Below are positions 26,492 through 40,100 of a DNA stretch of 64,000 nucleotides, in pieces. Location: NCBI RefSeq assembly GCF_001898115.1, contig NZ_MKSQ01000019.1, positions 46,697 through 110,696 on the forward strand, in the 5' to 3' direction. The notes under the pieces are model-generated. The model did no database searches. It was not told where the DNA came from and was given only the letters and a program-made list of their open reading frames with translations. The position numbers and the translations under genes were made by a program. The DNA is from Allobosea sp. 67-29 (GTDB lineage: Bacteria; Pseudomonadota; Alphaproteobacteria; Rhizobiales; Beijerinckiaceae). How positions within the stretch are numbered: position 1 is the stretch's first letter; every line of letters begins with the position of its first letter.

Positions 26492-28126
26492 TCAGAGCGT
26501 CTTGCGCAGGGTGAGCCGGAAATAGAGCTCGACGTCCCGCTGCGCCGCCGAGACGCGTTCGAGCGGGTGCCCGACGCCGCCTTCCAGCGAGGCCCATTCG
26601 ACGGGGCGCCAGATCAGCCCGGCGCCCAGCGACGTCGCGCGGAAATGCGTCGCGGCGTTGTAGTCGGTGCGGCCGTGGTCGAGGAAGACGAGCGCCTCGA
26701 GCGACTTCAGCGGCTCGGGCAGAATGTAGTGCAGTTCTGCCTGGCCGTAGAAGCCGGAATTGCCGAAGGCGCTGCCGATCGGATAGCCGCGCACTGTGGT
26801 CGGGCCGCCGATCTGGAAGATCTGGTCGCCGGGCAACTGCGATTCTCCGGTAACCTGCCAGGCGCCGACGAGCGACCCGTAGAAGTCGTCGGTCAGCCGC
26901 CAGACGGACGCCGTGTTGCCGGTCCAGATCGTATAGTTGCGCCGGGCGCCCGACAGCCTGTCACGATGCGCGACCTGCGACCAGTTCACCGTCGACTGGT
27001 GCGAGAGGTTGGGCAGGGTCACGGTCAACGCCGCGCCGGCGGTGGCCCGCGTGTAGCCGGTCTCGACCGTCGTGAAGCCGAGCTGCTTGCTGCTGCCGCT
27101 GCCGGCGCCGAGCGCGCCTGTCGCCTGCAGCAGGATCGCATCGGTGGCGAAGACGGGTTGCGACAGCGTCAGCGAACGGCTTTCCGAGACGCCTTCCGGC
27201 CGCAATTCACGGATCGCGCCAGTGACGATCCGGTAGGCGGAGCGGGTGAGGCTGAGACCGAATCGCGTGCCCCATGGCGAGACCGGGAGGGTATAGCTAG
27301 CACTGCCAAGGATGCTGCCCCGCCCCCGCGAGCCGTAGAGCACGAGCTTGTCGTCGATGCCGAGCAGGTTGTGATGGCGCCAGAACAGGATGCCCTGGTA
27401 GCGGCCGGTCGAGGAGACGCCCTGGTTATCATAGGAGAGCTGAAGCGTGTTGCGCAGCGGCTCCGTTACGGCGAGGTCGAGATCGGTCAGGCCGAAGCCG
27501 GCTCCGGCCTGGAGCTGGGCGCGGATCTGCAGCTCGTTGAGCCGGTTGAAGATCGAGATGCTGCGATTGAGCGCGGGGGCGTCCACGATCTCGCCTTCGC
27601 CGGCCGGCACCTGCGAGCGAACGTACCAGGGCCAGGTCCGAACCGCCCCGGAGACGCCGATCCTGCCGACGCGCCCCTCGACGAGGCGGATCCTCAGCAC
27701 GCCGCCATCGAGCTTCTGCGGCGGCAGAACCGCGCGGGCGGTGACCTGTCCCTTATCGGCATAGAGGTCGTTGACCGCCTGGACCAGCAGGCCGATCTCC
27801 GCGAGGTCGACGCGCCGGCCGAGATAGCGCGAGCGGATGGCGTCGAGCTCCGCCGAACTCAGGAAATGCGAGGCGTCGAAGTCGATGCGGCGGAGCACGA
27901 CGGTGGCGCCGCCCGCCGGGAATTGCAGCTTCGCCTCGGGTGCCGGCGCGACCAATCCCGGGCCGCGCTGGCGCTGTGGTGCAGTCTGCCGCTCGATTTC
28001 GCGCTGCTGGCGGCCGGCCTCCGTCTCCAGCGTCTGCGGGACGACGAACTGCGCCGCTGCGGGCTCGGCGAAGGCTATGGTTCCCGCGGCCATGGCGAGG
28101 CCGAAGGCAAGGCTCGTTCTGCTCAA
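26492..28126 (-). CDS. two-partner secretion transporter TpsB (ShlB/FhaC/HecB family)
   Basis: A 544-residue outer-membrane pore that exports its partner TpsA. It has a signal peptide (cleavage near AAA-QF), a Gln/Arg-rich linker, POTRA-like domains (VVLRRIDFDASHFLSSAELDAIRSRYLGRRVDLAEIGLLVQAVNDLYADKGQVTARAVLPPQ, about residues 75-140, then GVLRIRLVEGRVGRIGVSG) and a C-terminal barrel. VRGY (about residue 445) and FLDHG match the Omp85/TpsB lid-loop motifs. The likely start is a TTG overlapping the TpsA stop (TTGA), with GGGGAG six bases upstream. Directly coupled to tpsA. Confidence 0.9.
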   Translation of the reverse strand: MSRTSLAFGLAMAAGTIAFAEPAAAQFVVPQTLETEAGRQQREIERQTAPQRQRGPGLVAPAPEAKLQFPAGGATVVLRRIDFDASHFLSSAELDAIRSRYLGRRVDLAEIGLLVQAVNDLYADKGQVTARAVLPPQKLDGGVLRIRLVEGRVGRIGVSGAVRTWPWYVRSQVPAGEGEIVDAPALNRSISIFNRLNELQIRAQLQAGAGFGLTDLDLAVTEPLRNTLQLSYDNQGVSSTGRYQGILFWRHHNLLGIDDKLVLYGSRGRGSILGSASYTLPVSPWGTRFGLSLTRSAYRIVTGAIRELRPEGVSESRSLTLSQPVFATDAILLQATGALGAGSGSSKQLGFTTVETGYTRATAGAALTVTLPNLSHQSTVNWSQVAHRDRLSGARRNYTIWTGNTASVWRLTDDFYGSLVGAWQVTGESQLPGDQIFQIGGPTTVRGYPIGSAFGNSGFYGQAELHYILPEPLKSLEALVFLDHGRTDYNAATHFRATSLGAGLIWRPVEWASLEGGVGHPLERVSAAQRDVELYFRLTLRKTL

Positions 28127-31100
28127 GGCTGCTCCCCGATGCCGTCAAGGTTGACGGGAGGCCTACCGCCCAAGCCGGCGATGCTCGCCGTGGTTTCCGG
28201 ACCATCCTTGCTGCGCCAGCGCCCGTCGCTGCCGAGCACGAAGCCGCGCATGATATCGGCGAAGGAGAGCCCGGTCGGGAAGACCGCGCCGAGCCGCGCG
28301 AGTTCCTGCGAGACAGGCCCGCTGCCGGCCGGGACGTCGACCACGTCGGTGTCGGCCGCCGTCACGAAGGCGCTCGAGGTCAGACGCCTGCCATCGATCA
28401 CCAGGGAGAACTCGCGATGATTGGGGTAGAGCTGGACGTCGTAGCCGCCGACCGGAACGATGGAGCGATTGCTCGCCAGCACGGACATCGCCGGCACACG
28501 CAGCTCCAGCGCGCCGGGAACGAAGGCCCTGGCGATCTCCAGCCGGCTCGCGGTGGCGGCGATGCGACCATCGACCGCGTCGAACCGGCCGATCCGGACG
28601 CGGTCCGCCTCGATCGATAGCGCCACCTCTTCTGCTGTGCGCCGATCCAGGCCGCCGATGTCGAGCGCGAGCGGCGTGCCGACCTCTCCGGGAAGCTGGA
28701 CGATGTCCGCCGTAATCCGCCGGCCGAGGATGACGATGCCGTCGCCGGCGGCGAAGCGCCCGAGAGAGATGTCGCCCAAGGTGCTGGCCGCGACGTTGCG
28801 GGCCGCGCCGATCGCGATGGCGATCGAGCCGCGGCCGCTGCGCCCGGCCCGCAGGGTCAGCGCATCCGTGGCCGAGATCCGGTTGCCGGCGATATCGGCC
28901 TGCGCCAGCAGCGTGGCGCTGCCACCCGCCTCGATGCGCGTGAAGACGATGGACCGGCCCTGCAGGGTCGCATCCGTGGCGGCGGACAGGGACGCGATCG
29001 CCAGCGCACCGGTGTCCGCGACGAGGCTCGCCGTGGCTCCGCTGCGCAGGTCGTCCAGCGTCACGTCGCCCGCGCTGTGGACGGAGACGGCTTCGGCTGC
29101 GGACAGCAAGCCAGCCCGGATGCCGCCGGTGCGGGCGAGCAGGGTGAGGTCGCCGGAGCGCATCGTCGCTGCGTCGAGAGCGATTCCGGCTCCCGCTTCG
29201 ATCTCGAGCCGGCCGCCGCTGTCGATACGTCCCGCGGCAAGGCCTCCGCCGGCGTCCAGCCTGGTCGATCCGGCGGCCGAAATCGTGCCGACGGAGAGCA
29301 GTGTCGCCGCCACGAGGGATGCGTCGCCGGTGAGCGTCGCGGCCGCCATCGAGATCGCCCCCGCCGTGGACGTGGCCTTCATGTTGCCGGCGCGCAGCTC
29401 GGTGACCGAAAGGGGTCCTTGTGCCGTCAGCAGGGCATCGCCGGTGGTGGCGACGCGGCCTGCCGCAATCCCGGACTGGCGGGATGCGATGGCCAGCGCG
29501 CCGGTTCCGGCGTCGAGGCTCCCGAGCGAGATCATCTGAGCGGCATCGAGGCGCGCGCCCGCAGCCGATCGAGCCGATGTCAGACTGATGCCGCCAGCGT
29601 CCGAACGGGCCGAGAGGGCGCCACCGGCGTCGAGCGTCGCGATGGCGAGCGCATGGCCCGCGTTGAGCGTCATGTCGCCATCTGCCGACAGCGTGGCCGC
29701 ATCGATTTCGCCGGCCGCGATCGAGAGCGACCCGCCCGCAACCGCCCGCTGCAGACGCGCGGTGCTGCCGGCTTCGAGCCGCGCCGAGGTGCCGGCGCTG
29801 AAGACGGCCACGTCGAGGAAGCCGCGGGCGTCGAGATGCGCCCCCGCCGCTGCGGCGACGGTCGCGATGGTGATGTCGCCGCCCGAGGAAATCACGGCGA
29901 GATCGCCGGTGCTCGTCGCAGCAGCGCCTGCAACGGTGATCGAGCCGGTCGCCTCGAGTGCCGAGGTCGCGCCGGCGCTGAGGCTGCCGAGCCGAAGCGT
30001 GCCGCTCTGGGCTATGACGGTCGCGGCTCCGCCTGCCGTCAGATTGCCCGTGACGGAGACGGCGGTTCCGGCCGTGAGGGTCGCCGCGCCGGCCGCCGTG
30101 ATCGAGCCCGCGGCGATGCCGCCAGCGGTCGAGCTCACGGCGAGGTCGCCGGCACTGGTCGCGGCCGTGCCGTCGATGGTGACCGTGCCCATCGCGTCGA
30201 GCGCAGAGGTCGCGCCGGCGCTCAGGCTGCCGAGGCGGATCGTGCCGTCATGCGCGGTGACCGTCGCGGCTCCGCCGGCCGTCAGGGCGCCGGTAAGGGA
30301 GACGGCGGTCGCTGCCGTGAGAGTCGCCGCGCCGGCCGCCGCGATCGAACTCGCGTCGATGCCGCCGGCGGTCGAGGTAACCGTCAGGTCGCCGGCGCGG
30401 GTCGAGACGCTGGCGAGGACGATCGCGCCTGTCGCGGTAATGGAACTGGCGGCGCCCGCTTGCAGCAGGCCGACCGTCAAGCCGCCATTGCTGCTCCTCA
30501 AGGCGGTGCCGGCGAAGCTCGCCGCGGTGTCGACCGCGAGGGGGCCGGCAGCCGACAGGCCGATCGCCCCCGCATCGGCAGTGAGGGCGGTCGCATGCGT
30601 GCCGGCCGCTGCCGAGAGATGGATGTCACCGATGAGGCTGCGCGCCGAAATATACGGGGCCGCGAAGGCGAGCGCGGTGCTGCCCGAGCCGATCCCGGTC
30701 CCTGCCGAGAGCGCGATGAGGCCTCCTGGCTGGCTCGCGTCGAGACCGGCTGCGGCGTCGCCATTGCCGGTGATCGCCGCGGCAGCGACGAGAGCGATCG
30801 AGCTTTCGCCCGCCGCCGGAACGAATCCGCTGGTGATCGTCCCGGCAACGATTCCGAGGCTGGAGGACAGCCTGACGGCCCCGGCGGCGTCGATCCGGCT
30901 GCCGCTCGCCATGGCGATGCCGGCGCCCGCAAGGCTGATCTCGCCGTCCTGCGAGGTGACGGTGCCGACGACGCGGAGGTCGCCATCGGCATTGACGACG
31001 AGCCCGTCATCGGCGGCGAGCGTGCCGATCCGGAAGGTGGCGGCGGGCAGGCCGCCGACGGCGGCCCCCGAAAACCATGCCGAACCGCCGATGCTGCCGG

Positions 31101-34100
31101 AGATGTCTCCACCGGTGCCGGTCTGGAGGCCGAGCGCCGTCGAGGGCGAGCCGACATCACCCGTCGCCGTCAGCCGGATCGCCGCGGCCGAGATCGATAC
31201 GCCGGGCAGGTATCCTTGGATGCCGCCGGAACGAGCGGTGAGGGAGGCGGTGCCGGAGGCGAAGATGCGGCCGATCTCGGCCGTGCCGGCGTTGGCGACG
31301 AGATAGGCGTCTCCGGCCGCGGCGGACGCCGAGACCAGCCGCCCGCCGATCTGATAGGTCAGCGGGGTGGCGGCCGAACCGATGCCGCCGCCGCCTGCGA
31401 CCAGCACCAGGTCGCCACCGGTCTGGATCTGCACCGGGTTGCGCGGTGTCGCGCCGTCGTTGCCGGTCGCGACCGCGATCGCCTGCGGAGCCTGCAGGTT
31501 GATGGTGCCTGTGGCGGTGAGGCTGCCGACCGTCAGCGTGCCGCCGGCCGAGCGCGGCGTGCTCGACGACTGCACGTTCGTCGTCGCCTGGACGTAGATG
31601 TCGCCCTGGGCCGAGCCGGAGAAGGTGCCGGTGGCGTTGATGAAGAGCGGTGTCGTCTGCCGGACATCGACCCGCGTCAGCGTCACGCCGGCCGGCACAT
31701 GGTTGATATCGGCGATCTCGACCAGGCCGCCGTCCTGCGCCTGCCCCATGAGCTTCACGCTGCCGGCCGTGGTCGCGACGGCGAGGGCGGCGAGCTGGGC
31801 GTCCGTGAGCGAGCCGTTGCGGATGTCGGAGAGGGCGACCTGCATGTCCGGCGCGAGGGAGCCGATGCCGCCGGCGATGTTCAAGGTGACGTCGTGGCCG
31901 ACAACCAGCGCCGCGCCGTTGCCGACGACGCCGGAGGCAGGCTGGAGGGCGGACGTGTTGATGGCCGAGACGAGCTGCCGGTCCGTCCAGGCCGCATCGC
32001 CCGCGATCCGGGTGGCGAGGCCGGCGGCGGCGTCGGCCGCCGTCGCGCTGAAGCTGTAGTCGGTTTCGAGCGAACCGGCGCCGAAGCGGGCCTGGCTCGC
32101 CCAGCTGCTGCCATAGGCGGTTTCGAAGACGCCCGCATAGCTCGCATAACGCCCGGCCGCGTAGTCCCTGACCTCCTGGGCCGACGCGGCATGCCCGAGC
32201 GCGGCATCCGCGAAGGCCTGGTAGAGCGGGATCGCGTCGTCATTCAGCGTGAAGACGCCGTTGGCGACGCTGCCGTTGCGGATCAGCGTTCCGTAGAGGC
32301 GGTAGCTCTGCGTCACCTGCGTTTCGAAGGCGGCGATGCTGGCCTGGGCGGCAGCGTCCGCCCCGTCCGCCGAGGTCAGCTTCAGCGCCCGCGAGACCTG
32401 TGATAGCTGGTCGGCGCTCAGGGCCTGGGCGGCGGTCTCGCCCGCCGCCGAGACCAGCCGGCCGCCGCTGACGTCGATGCGGACATCGCCGGCATCGCTT
32501 CGGATCTCGCCGACGCGCAGGTCGCCGGCGACCTGCGCGATACCGATATCGCCGCGGGCGGAGAGATTGACGACGCCGTCGACATAGCTGCCGTTCGGCA
32601 GGAGCGTGGCCACGGCCCGCAGCTTCATCAGCTCCGTCACCGAGCCGATCGCACCGGTGTCGCTGGCGAGCGTGATGTTGCGGCCGACGACGTTGGCCGT
32701 GGCCGAGGCGACCGCGTCCAGGCTGCCGGTGGCGTGGACCGTGATGTCGCCATAGCTGCCGGTGGCACCCTCGGCGCGCAGAGCCACGACGCGGGCGCTG
32801 CCGGTGATGTCGAGGTTGATCCCGCCGGCACCGGTGACAGCGCTGAGCTGTGCCCCGGAGGTCAAGGTGGTGCGGATCGCCTGGGCAGCGGTGCCGATCG
32901 AGTCGCGCGCGTTCAGCGTGAGGTCGTTGCTGAGGATCGAGACGTTCGGCGCCTGGGTGATGCTGCCGGCCGAGGCGGTTACCGTCGTCGATCCGCTGGG
33001 ATTGACGATATTGCCCTGCAGCAGGACCGAGCTGTTGGAATTGATGTTGACCGTGCCGGCGGCATTGCCGGCGAAGCTGATGCCGAAGCGGTTGTCGGCC
33101 TTGACCGAAGCCGTGACCTGCACGAAAGCGCGGGTCACCATCTGGTAATTCCAGATCGCTTGCCCGGCGCCGGGCTGCGCGACGAAGTCGCGGTCGCAGT
33201 GGTTGATCGCCTGCCCGTTGCAGCCGCCGTAATGCGCTTCGTTGTTGATGAAGTCCAGCTGGCCGCCGGTGATCTCCTGCGTCAGGCCGACGCCGATCAA
33301 GCCGGGTTTGTTGGTGATCCGGCCCGAAACGCCCCCGCTGGGAGCCTGCGCATTGCGCGACCACCAGTACATCCAGTCCGCGCCGGGATTTGTGCTCGGC
33401 GACTGGGCGTCGACATAGACCCAGGGGTTGCTCGACGTGCCGGAATCGTAGCGCCAGTAGGAGACGAGATCGCGCACCTGGGTGGTCTGCGGGGTCAGCC
33501 CCTCCTTCTGGAGCAGGGCCTGCTGCGTCCACTCATAGCGCGTACCGGCGACGGGATCGTAGCTTGCGGTGGCGCCGGAGATGAACTCGACGGGGCCGGA
33601 GGTCGGCTGGGCGCCGTTCATCGTCTGGTAGACGGCGATGCCGGAGCCCGGCGTATAGGCGTAGATCTTCGTGTTCAGGCCGGAGGTGATGAGCCGGTCG
33701 ATGATCGTGATCTTGCTGACGCTGGCATTCACGCCGGCGGCGGTGCCGGTATTGATGCGGTTGGTGACGAGGTCGAGCCCCGAGAGGTTGTTCACGCTGA
33801 CATTGCCGAAGCCGCCATTGACCTTGATGCTGCCGAGCGTGTTGGTGCTGATGATCTGGCCGTCGAGCAGCACCGAGCCTCCGCCCGAGGAGGCGTTGAC
33901 ATCGGCCATGACGAGGCGGTCGTTCACGACGTCGTATGAGATCGGCACGGCGTTCGGCGCCGCCCAGCCGCCGCCGAAGATGCTGGCGAAGCTGACCGTG
34001 GTGTAGCCGCTGTCGAGCCAGCCCTGCCGGCTGGCGTGCAGGATGTCTCCGACATTGCCTCCGATCGTGCCCTGCCAGTCGGTGACGCGGCCGGCCTCGA

Positions 34101-37100
34101 TCGAGGCGTTGACGTTGATCGTCGTCGCCTTGATGGCGACCTGGGCTCCGTAGATCTGCGTGCCGCCGCCCTGGGCCGTCGGATTGCTCTGCCGGTAGGT
34201 CTGGATCGTCGGTATGACCATGAAGCGGATATCGTTGCCCATGTCATAGCCGCCGGTGCAGGCATAGCCGGCATCGCCGATATAGCCGATGCAGTTGCCG
34301 TAGAACTGCATCGAGAAATTGCGCGTCGTGCCCTCGTCCTGCCGGCCGTAGAGAAAATAGTTGAGATCGTTCGCGCCTTGCCCGGCGGCGAGCGCGTTTG
34401 CAGCAGCGTAGACCGCCTCGTCGACGTTGAAGCCGGTCGAGCCCGGCCCGCCGCCTGGATAGTAGATGTACGAACCATACTCTGCCTGCGGCGATGCGCC
34501 GGCGTTGTACATGCCGTTCGGGCCGTTCGACGAGATCGCGACGGCGCCGTTCGGCACGGTGGCGTTGAACTGCAGTGCGTCGATGCGCTGCCCTGAGAAG
34601 CCGAACGAACCCTGGGTGTTGTTGAGCGAGACCACGCCGGCCAGATTGGTGAGGTTGCTGGCGATCAGCAGCGCCGGGCCCATGCCGCTGGCGTCGAGCT
34701 GGCCGGTATAGGCGTTGTCGATCGTGACGATCGGCGCCGCATCGGGATTGGCATGGCGCGTCAGGGAGCCGCTGTTGCCGACGATCTGGCCGCCGGTCGA
34801 TTCCGGAATGTAGGCGCCGCCGTCGAGCACGAGATAGGCGTTGCTGCGGTTGATGACCGTGATCGAGGGGCCGCCATTGGCCGTCAGCGTGCCACTGCCC
34901 TGGACGCTGCCGGCGTTGACGAAGACGTTGCCGCCGGCGGCATAGAGCTGCGTCAGATGCACGGCCTTGACGGGCGCGCCGTTGACGCCCGCGATCAGCG
35001 TTCCCGCGACCGAGGCGTCGTAATGGGCGTTGATGTAGGCAACGGCGTTGAACGCCGGGTCGTAGCCGGCGCTCACCGGTGCGCCGCTGACGAAGCGGAT
35101 CGTCGGCGTGTCGTTCGGGCCGCATTGCTCGGAGGCGTTGCTGCCGCAGCCGATCTCGACACGCTGGGTGTTGTAGATGCCTGCCGTCGCGGTGCCGTTC
35201 ATCACCAGCGTCGAGCTGGAGGAGGAGCCCGGGCTGCTCGTCCCCGCCGTCACCGGGATGAAGTAGAGCTGGTAGCCATGGCCGGTGCCGTCCGCATGGG
35301 CGCTGAGCAGCCCGTCATAGGCGCCGAGGGTGACGTTCTGGGCGCTGGCGATGCTGGCGCCCGTGCCGACCTCGACGCGCGCGCGGTTCTGCAGGTCGGT
35401 CGAGGCGTCGGCGTCCGGTACCGCGACCAGGCCGCGGACATAGCCGAGGGCGTTCGCCGCGCCGTTCAGGGTGTTGGTGCGCAGCCCCGAGCCGTCGCGG
35501 CCGGCGGTGACGTTGACATCATAGAGACCGAGCAGCGACGAGCCCGTCCCGATCACCACGTCGTTGCCGGAATGGACCGTCACATCCGCATCGGCCACGC
35601 CGACACCGGCGAGACCGTAGGTGCTGACATAGGCGTTGGCCCGGACATTCGCGAGCGTGTAGGTGCCGATGTTGATGACACCGAACGAGGTCAGCGCATC
35701 GTTGCTGCCGAGCGTCACCGCATTGTCGACGATGGCAGTGTAGCGCGAGGAGACGCCGGCACCCTGCAGCAGGCCTCCGGTCGTGAGCGTCGCGGTGTCG
35801 TCGCCCGTCAGCTCGGTCCAGGCCTGGACCAGAATCGGTCCGGGCGCGGCGGTCGCGCTGGTGCCCGCCGTCAGCATCACGTCGTCGGCCAGGTCGACGC
35901 GCGAGGTTCCGTCGATCCGCGTCGTCGAGGTGGCGCCGGCACCGTTGATGCCGCCGCCGGCCGCCGCCTGCACGGAGTCGCCGAGATCGAGCTGGGTGAA
36001 GGCGTTGCGGCTGGTGAGCGCGATCGCCTGCAGGCAGCTCGACAGGTAGCAGCCGGCCGTGTTGGGGCCTGCCGCAGCGATGCGGCTGCCGGCGCCGAGT
36101 GTCGCCAGCACGTCGACATCCGCACCGTTGCGGGCAAGGGCGGCGCTGGCGCCCAGTGCCGAGGCCTGGAGGCTGTCGATCAGGGATGCGTAGTTCGCGT
36201 CATGGCTCGCCGCGATCGTGACGAGGCCGCTGACGACCACGGCGCCGTCACCGAGGGAAGCGGTCACATTCGCGTCGTTCGAGGTGGAGCCCGTTGCGCC
36301 GGAACCGGCGTAGAGGCCGCCGCTGCCGGCCTGGGCATGGACGATCTGGGTGTCGTTGCCGCTCGCGGAGAGCGTGAAGCTGCCGGTGCTGCTGCCGTTC
36401 ACCGTCGCGCCGTCCCCGAAGGAGGCGAGCGTATGGGTCGGCGCGTCGGCCTGGGCGTTGACGGCGCCGACGGCCGCGATGCTCGCGGTGAAGCCGCTCG
36501 CGGTCGCGCCCTGGAGCGTCGTGTTGACGGCGCTGATCGTCACGGTTCCAGCCGATATCAGGACGTGGTCGCCGACGCTCGCCGTCACGGAGCTGGTATT
36601 CCTCGCGCGGGCGTCGCTCCCGACCGCACTGACATAGTAGGCGCCCGAGCCCGACACGGCCGAGGCTGTCGCGGACTGGCCGCCGCGCGCAAAGTCGCCG
36701 GTCTCTCCCGTGAGCGCCGCGACGTCGGTCGCCGCGTCGCCGAAGACGGAACCCGTGGCCCGGACGGAGAGGCTGCCTGCGGTGAACTGGCTGGCGGGCA
36801 GGGCGGCGTTGCCTTCGATCGCGGCACCCACCAGCGGGGAGACCGTGGCATGGGCGATCGCCGCGCCGACCGCGAGGCCGCCGGCGACGACCTCGCCCTT
36901 CGCGAGTGCCTTCGCGTCGGGCGAGGCGGTTGCCGACACAGTGATTGCGCCGGTGCCGACATTGGCCGATGCGCCGGCGCCGATCACGGCCGAGACGGCG
37001 GTGGCGTCCGTGGCGTCCGCCTGCGCTCCCGCGCCGGCGAGGAGCAGGCCGCCCACGCCGGCCGTCGCCGCGGCGAAGGCCGCGCCCGTGCTGGTGGCGC

Positions 37101-40100
37101 CGATGGCGAGCCCGGTGCCGGTCAGGCTGGAGCCTGCAAGGTAGTTCGCCGCGACCGTGCTGTCGGCGCTGCTCCTTGCCAGCGAGACGCCGAGCGCCAG
37201 CCCGCCCGCGACCGTGGCGCCGAAGGCGTCGGAGCGGCTGGTCTGGCTGTTCCCAGCCGTGACCGTGGTCGCGCCGGTGACGGTCAGGGTGCCGCCCAGC
37301 GTCGCGGTGACGGTGTTGGCGATGGAGCTGTCGGCAACCGCAGCGCCGGCTGCGGCGCCGAGCGCGCCGGCGCCGGCCAAGGCCTCGACCCGCGCCGCGG
37401 AGCCGGTGCCGTCGGCCGAGGTCGCGGTGACGGCGATCGAGCCGGTGGTCACCGCGATCTGGTCGAGCCGGGCGGAGACCGCGTCGCCGATCTCGGTGTA
37501 GGCCGTGGCGGCGCCGACGCCGGCGACCGCGCCGCGCGCCTCGCCCGTCGCCCGGTTGCTGGTGGTCGTGCGCGACAGCGCCGAGACGGCGACCGATCCG
37601 CTGGCGATGCTGCCGCCCGTGACCGTCGCGGCGGTGGCGGAGCCGGCGGCGTCCAGAAGGCTGCTCGCGCTCAGCGCCACTGGCGCGGCGTTGCGGCTGC
37701 GATTGGCGGTGAAGAAGGCATATTGCGCATTGGCGAAGCTCTGGACCTCTGCGTCCGTCGCCGCATGTCCGAGGTTCGCGCTGGCGGCGCTGCGATAGGC
37801 AGCGATGCCCTCGGCCGTCAGCGTCAGGGTGCCGTCGGCGGCCGAGCCGTTGGCGAGCAGGCGCTGGTAGGCGTCATTGGCGGCGCTGCGGATCTGGTCG
37901 TCGCTGACGTCGGCAGACGCTGCCGTCAGCCGGTAGCGAGCGACACCGGCATCGCTCATCAGATAGCCGACGGTGCCACCGCTGAGCGCGCCGTAGCGGC
38001 TCGCGGCCCAGTCGCGGACCTGAGCATCGGTCGGGCTGACGACGCCGAGCGCGCTCGCTGCGGCGCTTCGCAGGGCGGCGATGCCGGAGGCGCTCAGCGT
38101 CAGGCTGCCGTTGGCAACGCTGCCATTGGCCAGCAGCAGATTGTATTCGGCCTGTGCGTCGTCGCGCAGATCGGCGTCGCTCATCGCAGCCGCGGCGCTG
38201 CCGCGATAGGCGCGGTAGCTGGCGAGCCCGGCCGTGCTCAGGACGAGATCGGCGTTGCCGGCGGTGAGCTGATTCACGCGCGAGAGCGTGCCGTCGCCGC
38301 CGGCATTGACCTCGCCCTGCGCGCCGGACGGCGTGCCGGTGCCGACCGAGATCACCGCCACGGCCGCCCCGATGCCGAGCGAGCCGCCGACGCCGTAGGT
38401 GACGGTCTGCGCATCGACCGCGCGGTCGGAGGTCGTGGAGGCCGAGACGGCGCCCGGCGCGGACAGGACGGAACCGGAGATGTCGGCGAGGACGCGACTG
38501 TCGAGGCTTGCGATATTGGCCGCCGCGCCGAGGCCCAGGCTGCCGGTCGCTCCCGCGCCGGTGGTCGGGTCGATGCTGGTCGCCTCGTAAGCGGTGACGA
38601 CGATGCCGGCGGCGACGCTGCTGCCGTTGACGCTCTGCGTCGCTCCCGGGCGGATCGTGGCGGCGACGCCGTAGAGGCCGGCGCGGGTCTCGTTCTCGAC
38701 ATCGACGAAGCTGACCATGCCGGCCACGCCGGCGAAGCCGCCCGCAGCGCCGCCGGCGGCCAGCGTCGTGAAGGCGTTCGAACTGCTGGCGGCGACGGCG
38801 AGCGCCCCGTTCAGGTTGAGCGTCGTCTGGCCGGTGCCGCCACCGACCATCGCCAGGGTCGTATTGCGGCTGGTGCCGACGACGAAGGCGCTGCCGAGCC
38901 CGACCGCGCCGCCCGCGCCGACCGCCGCCTGGGCGTAGAAGCCGTTGCGGCCGTCGGCGCTGACGCCGACGCGGCCCGCCGTGACGAGGCCCTGGCCGAG
39001 CGAGGCGCTGGTCAGGGCCTGGAAGCTGTTGACGGCGCCGGCCGCAGCGGCGCCGCCGATGCCGACAGCAAAGCCGATGACGTTGCTGGCAGCCGATTGC
39101 GAGGCGTTCGCGGCGATGTCGAGCGCCGTCACGCCCGCGCCCGTGTAGCCCGGCGTGGTGGTGCCTGTGGTGGAGTTCGTCACCGCCGCGCGGGTGCTGC
39201 GCGCCATCACCGTGTTGGCGTCCGCGCCGGCCGCGGCCACACCGCCGACCGAGCCGACGACGATGAAGGTCCCGGCATAGGAATGGCTTGCCGCTTCGAC
39301 GGCGACGGCCGTCGAATCCGTTCCGGTGAGGCGGGTATCGACCTGGCTGGAATCGATCGTCGCGCTGGTGCTGCCGGCCAGGACGTTGCGGATCGGCACG
39401 ACCGCGATCGCTGCGGTGACCGGGAAGATCGCGACGCCGTCCGTGATCGCGTTCGCGAGGACGGACTGCGCCGAGGTCGCGACGACGCCGAGGCCGTGGA
39501 CGCTGCGGGCCGTCATCGTCAGATCGGGCTGCGAGGTGGTGAGGCTGTTGGCGGTCGAGAGGTCGGGAGCGCTGGCGAGCTGGCCGGCCGTGTAGCTCAG
39601 CGAGCCGGTGCCGCTGGCCCGCGCATCGACGGTGCTGCCGGCGATCGCGGCGGATGTCGCGCCGCCGATCGTGTTGTTGACCAGAGACACGCCGCCGGCC
39701 GCGCCCGGAGCCGCGGCCGTCGCGGCGACCGCCGTCGCAACCGCCGCGATCTTATCGGTATTCGTCGCGAACAGGCCGAGATTGTTGCCGGCGATGATGT
39801 CGGCGCCGGTGACCGTCGCGCCGACATCGGTGGCGACGCTGTTGTTGGCGACGGCACCGGCGAGGCTGACATTGCGCGACATCGCCATGCCGATGGCGGT
39901 GGTCTCGATGGTCGCTGTCGACAGCCCCTCCAGGAGCACGTCGCGCGAGGCGCGGACCGTGGCGCCGTCGATCGTGGCGGCGACCGTGTTGGCGATGCTG
40001 GCGTCGACCGTCGAGAGCCCGGCCGCCACGGCGCCGATGCTGAAGCCGAGCGAGCCGGCGGCGCCGAGAATGGCGGACGATGCCTGGGCGCTGACGGCGA

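Noticed and set aside
29077..32403. A 1,108-codon plus-strand ORF antisense to tpsA
   Set aside because: Same shadow composition; no start signal or recognisable domain, and TpsA is clearly coding on the other strand.
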